From: Candidatus Aminicenantes bacterium UBA647
GTDB taxonomy: Bacteria; Acidobacteriota; Aminicenantia; UBA2199
NCBI GenBank assembly: GCA_002299555.1
Contig: DBOL01000110.1
Location: 1 to 17,182 of the forward strand
DNA: 17,182 bases
Direction of reading: 5' to 3'
The position numbers were made by a program, and so were the translations under genes. Within the stretch, counting starts at the first letter, position 1. The number at the start of each line of letters is the position of its first letter. Positions 14,613 to 17,182 of this stretch are shown one piece after another. The notes under the pieces are model-generated. The model was not told the origin of the DNA and ran no database searches. It saw only the letters and a program-made list of their open reading frames with translations.

Positions 14613-15599
14613 GTGAGAATTATGAAAAGAACAATATTAGTCCTGATTATCGCGAGTATGTTTTTTGTTTCCTGCAGTCATTATAAAAGTAGTGATAGTA
14701 TTAATGTATTTCCCCCCGAATCAACATTTGTAAAACAGGATGGGAGTGTTCCTCCCGGATTCTGGCAGTCCGTGAAAGATTCAGAGATTGATGTTGATTG
14801 TATAACCTGCAATTCGCAGAACAGGTATGGGTCGTTATTGAAATCAAGTGCAGACGACTCCGCTATCAAATTGAGGAATAAGCTTCTCCCATTTTTTAAA
14901 GAACTTGATCCTGGACAGAAGAAACATCTGATAGATGAACTTGAAGAACATATCATGTGGGCAATGGTCAGGGGCGTACTGATAGAAGGAGATAATAATA
15001 ACTTTGGTGTACATGTACTGAAGGGGAAGTTCTGGACCGATGTGAATGGTAAAAAACATCCGCTTGTAATATTCAGGACAGCTTTCACACCTTCACCTGA
15101 AAAGAAAGATTCGTGCTTCAGGTCTATCCTTGAATGTGCAAATGTAAAACATGTTATTAATCTTTATGATGGTGAAATGGAACTTGATGATCTGATAAAA
15201 GCGGAGAGAGAGACTTCTGCATTATTGGGAGCATCCTATGTCAGAACAGCGGAACTTGGTTATGGTCATTGGAGAGCAACAATAAGAGAAAACCCGAATA
15301 AGAACGAAAAAAGAGATATAGCTACGAAAAATTTCGCAAGGCTTATTAACGAACAGATTCTCAGGCCGGGTGGAGAAGAGCCTAAGGGGAATATCCTGAT
15401 CCATTGCGGTGGTGGAATGCACAGGACAGGGATGGTGATAGGCGTCCTCCAGAAAGTGATAAACGGGATGTCCATGGAGGAGATTGCAAAGACATACAGT
15501 TACCATGTAGGATATAGAAATAAAGGACATAAAGGAGGATTCGAGCAGGGCAATCTTGATTTCATCGCCGAATTCCCCGCCGAATTGCTCCTGAAATAA
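14613..15599 (+). CDS. Lipoprotein with protein-tyrosine/dual-specificity phosphatase signature
   Basis: The 328-residue protein has a lipoprotein signal (hydrophobic residues 8-19, FFVSC with Cys21). The C-terminal half contains ILIHCGGGMHRTGMVIG, a canonical HCx5R(T/S) P-loop with nucleophile Cys265 and phosphate-binding Arg271, as in dual-specificity phosphatases and cysteine phytases. The upstream HVINLYDGEMELDDL region (about 180-194) sits where these folds have their first core strands. The first 150 residues match nothing I recognise; they contain a CITC pair at residues 63-66. Anchored outside the cytoplasm, it might act on phosphorylated small molecules or surface proteins; the substrate is unknown. 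The GTG start is chosen from the AGGAGG spacing. It follows the DUF362 gene by 77 bases without a clear terminator. Confidence 0.8.
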   Translation: MRIMKRTILVLIIASMFFVSCSHYKSSDSINVFPPESTFVKQDGSVPPGFWQSVKDSEIDVDCITCNSQNRYGSLLKSSADDSAIKLRNKLLPFFKELDPGQKKHLIDELEEHIMWAMVRGVLIEGDNNNFGVHVLKGKFWTDVNGKKHPLVIFRTAFTPSPEKKDSCFRSILECANVKHVINLYDGEMELDDLIKAERETSALLGASYVRTAELGYGHWRATIRENPNKNEKRDIATKNFARLINEQILRPGGEEPKGNILIHCGGGMHRTGMVIGVLQKVINGMSMEEIAKTYSYHVGYRNKGHKGGFEQGNLDFIAEFPAELLLK

Positions 15600-15604
15600 C
15601 AGAG

Positions 15605-15645
15605 TTTGTTAACCTTTTGGGGACGGTTCCTTTTTTGTTAACAAA
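15605..15645. repeat. REP-like inverted repeat with GGGGACGGTTCC core
   Basis: Perfect 9-bp arms TTTGTTAAC (15605-15613) and GTTAACAAA (15637-15645) flank a 23-nt centre that contains GGGGACGGTTCC (15619-15630) and a six-T run. From memory, sequences of this kind recur as short interspersed palindromes in many bacterial genomes, sometimes tied to REP-associated transposases. A single copy here cannot confirm it. It lies 5 bases after the phosphatase-lipoprotein stop and could also help end that transcript. Confidence 0.45.
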
Positions 15646-15667
15646 TATTAAATTTCATTCATTTGTT

Positions 15668-15781
15668 CTACTTCTCTTTGCATTTTGATCCTTCTTTGCC
15701 AGCATCATACTCCTTTGCGTTGATCCAACCGGTTGTTACCAATAATGTTGATATTAAAATGACCAGGAATACTTTTTTCAT
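15668..15781 (-). CDS. Tiny secreted peptide (37 aa), unknown function
   Basis: A minus-strand frame of 38 codons starts at the ATG at 15781 and ends with TAG at 15668. A strong GGAGG (15787-15791) sits 5 bases ahead. The product begins MKKVFLVILISTLLVTTGW and has the shape of a complete Sec signal peptide: two lysines, a hydrophobic core, and an INA cleavage site after residue 22. The predicted mature part is only about 15 residues, charged and with one cysteine (KEYDAGKEGSKCKEK). It resembles no family I know. It might be a real micropeptide, or the remnant of a longer exported protein. It is convergent with the phosphatase-like lipoprotein gene. Confidence 0.5.
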   Translation of the reverse strand: MKKVFLVILISTLLVTTGWINAKEYDAGKEGSKCKEK

Positions 15782-15882
15782 TTTATCCTCCACGATCATA
15801 GTGATGAATGTGTTATTTGATACACGAAAAAGCAGGTCTTGTTTATAAATTGCAACATTTAATTAATTTTGCCTTTAACATA

Positions 15883-15911
15883 TTGACATATATGAAGATT
15901 CCAATTAATAT
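15883..15911 (+). promoter_or_regulatory. Candidate promoter of trpB2
   Basis: A perfect TTGACA (15883-15888) and TAATAT (15906-15911) are separated by 17 bases. The leader would be about 127 nt and contain the GC hairpin at 15965-15982. An alternative is the TATAAT at 16001-16006, which has no matching -35 box. Confidence 0.4.
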
Positions 15912-15964
15912 TTCGCTAATGAATTTTAAAGATTTTTACATTGTTGTTTTTTCCGGTTCCTGGT

Positions 15965-15982
15965 GGGCGGATCCCTCCGCCC
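15965..15982. repeat. GC-rich perfect hairpin in the trpB2 leader
   Basis: GGGCGGA (15965-15971) and TCCGCCC (15976-15982) are perfect complements around the loop TCCC, in otherwise very AT-rich DNA. No T run follows directly on either strand, so it does not look like a simple terminator. It may be a REP-like element or a leader structure. Confidence 0.5.
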
Positions 15983-16044
15983 TGTAAAAGTCTATCCCTC
16001 TATAATTTTTTTTTAATCAATTAATCAACCACTTAGGAGGAAAA

Positions 16045-17182
16045 ATGCAAAAATTTGCAACCAGGAATTCAAAGAATTCTACAGACTATTTTTACAATAT
16101 AAAAGCGGATCTTCCGGAATTGCCGGAGCCACCGCTCCATCCGGGAGAGAAGAGGCCGATAAACAAGGATGACCTCCTTCCGTTATTCCCGGAAGGATTT
16201 ATAAAACATGAAACTACACTTGACAGGAAAGTTCCCATTCCCCAGAAGGTTCTTGACGTACTCAGAATGTATCGTCCGACTCCGCTTATCTATGCGGACG
16301 GATTAAAGAAATATCTTGACACACCTGCACATATTTTCTTCAAATATGAAGGTGCGGGTCCGACAGGGAGTCATAAAAGCAATACAGCTATCGTTCAGGC
16401 CTATCTTGCAGCAGAAGAGGGAGTGAAAAGGATGTCGACGGAGACCGGTGCCGGTCAATGGGGATCTGCTCTTGCAATGGCATGCTCAAGTTATGGGATA
16501 GACCTCTCGGTTTTTATGGTTAGGATCAGTTACAGGCAGAAACCGGGCAGAAGAATAATGATGGAAATGTTCGGGGCGGATGTTTTTGAAAGTCCGGGGA
16601 ACAGGACAGATGTTGGGAGGAAATTCTCTGCAGAAGATCCAAATCACCCCGGAAGCCTGGGCATGGCTATTTCTGAAGCTATAGAGCTGGCTGTAAAAGA
16701 TGAAGGGACAAAATACTCACTTGGCTCCGTTCTTGACAGTGTGTTGCTGCATCAGACCGTTATAGGGCAGGAGGCGGAGAAGCAGATGAAAGAGTTCGGC
16801 CTTGAACCTGATATTATTATCGGTTGTGTTGGAGGCGGCTCAAATTTTGCCGGATTATCATTTCCTTTCATAGGAAAGAATCTGAAGGAGAATAAAAAGA
16901 CAAAGTTCTATGCAGTCGAGCCTGAAGTTTGTCCGACAATGACAAAGGGTGAATTAAAGTATGATTTCGGTGACAGTTCAGGTATGACCCCCTTATTATA
17001 CATGTACACTCTCGGTAAGGATTTTGTCCCCCCACCGATCCATGCAGGAGGGTTAAGATATCATGGCATGGCACCTTTGGTAAGCCATATGCAGAAAAAA
17101 GGTTACGTTGAGTCCGTATCATTTCCCGAGTCGGATGTATTCAATGCAGCAAATGTATTCCTCAGAACCGAAGGGATACTGC
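16045..17182 (+). CDS. trpB2: Tryptophan synthase beta chain, TrpB2 type (partial, right end cut)
   Basis: From the ATG at 16045, with AGGAGG 4 bases ahead, the frame runs open to the window edge: 379 codons plus one base, of an expected 430-455. The layout is TrpB2. An N-terminal extension before RPTPLIYADGL (about 77-87) is followed by the pyridoxal-phosphate lysine in GPTGSHKSNTA (Lys111), ETGAGQWG (catalytic Glu133, with tryptophan where TrpB1 has histidine), and the phosphate loop GGGSN (263-267). The longer start and the GQWG motif separate it from TrpB1. TrpB makes tryptophan from indole and serine. TrpB2 proteins often work without TrpA, as indole salvage enzymes, or with an unlinked TrpA (family knowledge). 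No trp gene lies upstream. Confidence 0.93.
   Translation, partial: MQKFATRNSKNSTDYFYNIKADLPELPEPPLHPGEKRPINKDDLLPLFPEGFIKHETTLDRKVPIPQKVLDVLRMYRPTPLIYADGLKKYLDTPAHIFFKYEGAGPTGSHKSNTAIVQAYLAAEEGVKRMSTETGAGQWGSALAMACSSYGIDLSVFMVRISYRQKPGRRIMMEMFGADVFESPGNRTDVGRKFSAEDPNHPGSLGMAISEAIELAVKDEGTKYSLGSVLDSVLLHQTVIGQEAEKQMKEFGLEPDIIIGCVGGGSNFAGLSFPFIGKNLKENKKTKFYAVEPEVCPTMTKGELKYDFGDSSGMTPLLYMYTLGKDFVPPPIHAGGLRYHGMAPLVSHMQKKGYVESVSFPESDVFNAANVFLRTEGIL

Larger units (their letters stand above)
15600..16044. other. 445-bp intergenic region before trpB2
   Basis: The region holds, in order, a REP-like inverted repeat (15605-15645), a tiny minus-strand gene (15668-15781), a promoter-like site (15883-15911), a GC-rich hairpin (15965-15982), a TATAAT at 16001-16006 followed by a nine-T run, and the trpB2 ribosome site. 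The stretch 15792-15882 shows nothing I can name. Confidence 0.6.

Noticed and set aside
15663..15848. Plus-strand open frame of 61 codons in the intergenic region
   Set aside because: No ribosome site or recognisable composition; the opposite strand has a better supported small gene.
15965..15982. GC hairpin as an intrinsic terminator
   Set aside because: No T run directly follows on either strand; the nine-T run is 24 bases away.
1..17182. CRISPR array, tRNA, rRNA, integrase or transposase
   Set aside because: None was seen on reading both strands; only isolated short palindromes occur.

Overview
The window looks like a piece of a moderately AT-rich chromosome from a Gram-negative (diderm), probably anaerobic bacterium. 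The diderm reading rests on LptE, several lipoproteins with signal-peptidase-II boxes and a twin-arginine signal. The anaerobic reading is an inference from a sodium-pumping Nqr complex beside an Nfn/Sud-type flavin oxidoreductase pair. DUF507, DUF6599 and DUF362 proteins are, from memory, common in Acidobacteria/Aminicenantes, Deltaproteobacteria and FCB-type candidate phyla. I cannot fix the phylum. I see no phage, transposase, CRISPR array, tRNA or rRNA.

Layout. (1) 1-4245, minus strand: nqrA-B-C-D-E, tightly overlapped, with nqrE cut by the left edge and a consensus-like promoter just upstream of nqrA. (2) 4428-4990, minus: two tandem DUF507 genes sharing an ATGA junction. (3) 5091-5918, minus: a lipoprotein zinc protease of family M48. 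(4) 6130-8441, plus: the two-subunit SudB/SudA (NfnA/NfnB-like) ferredoxin/NAD(P) oxidoreductase, divergent from the protease. (5) 8477-12506, minus: leuS-lptE-holA, the same order as in Escherichia coli, with an approximately 94-nt leader that contains two stem-loops. (6) 12683-15599, plus: three exported proteins in a row, namely a Sec-exported DUF6599 protein, a Tat-exported DUF362 protein and a lipoprotein with a protein-tyrosine-phosphatase P-loop. (7) 15600-16044: an intergenic region with a REP-like inverted repeat, a tiny secreted-peptide gene on the minus strand, a GC-rich hairpin and a promoter. (8) 16045 to the right edge, plus: a TrpB2-type tryptophan synthase beta chain, cut by the window end.

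How the parts fit. Nqr couples NADH oxidation to sodium export and quinone reduction. The Sud/Nfn pair exchanges electrons between NADH, NADPH and ferredoxin, so the two loci handle the same pyridine-nucleotide pool. The leuS operon is housekeeping. The least explained part is the exported trio (12683-15599) with its divergent, back-to-back promoter region, the orphan phosphatase lipoprotein and the neighbouring micro-gene. Several promoters fit the sigma-70 consensus with exact 17-bp spacers. Two of them place the transcription start at the start codon, suggesting leaderless messages.
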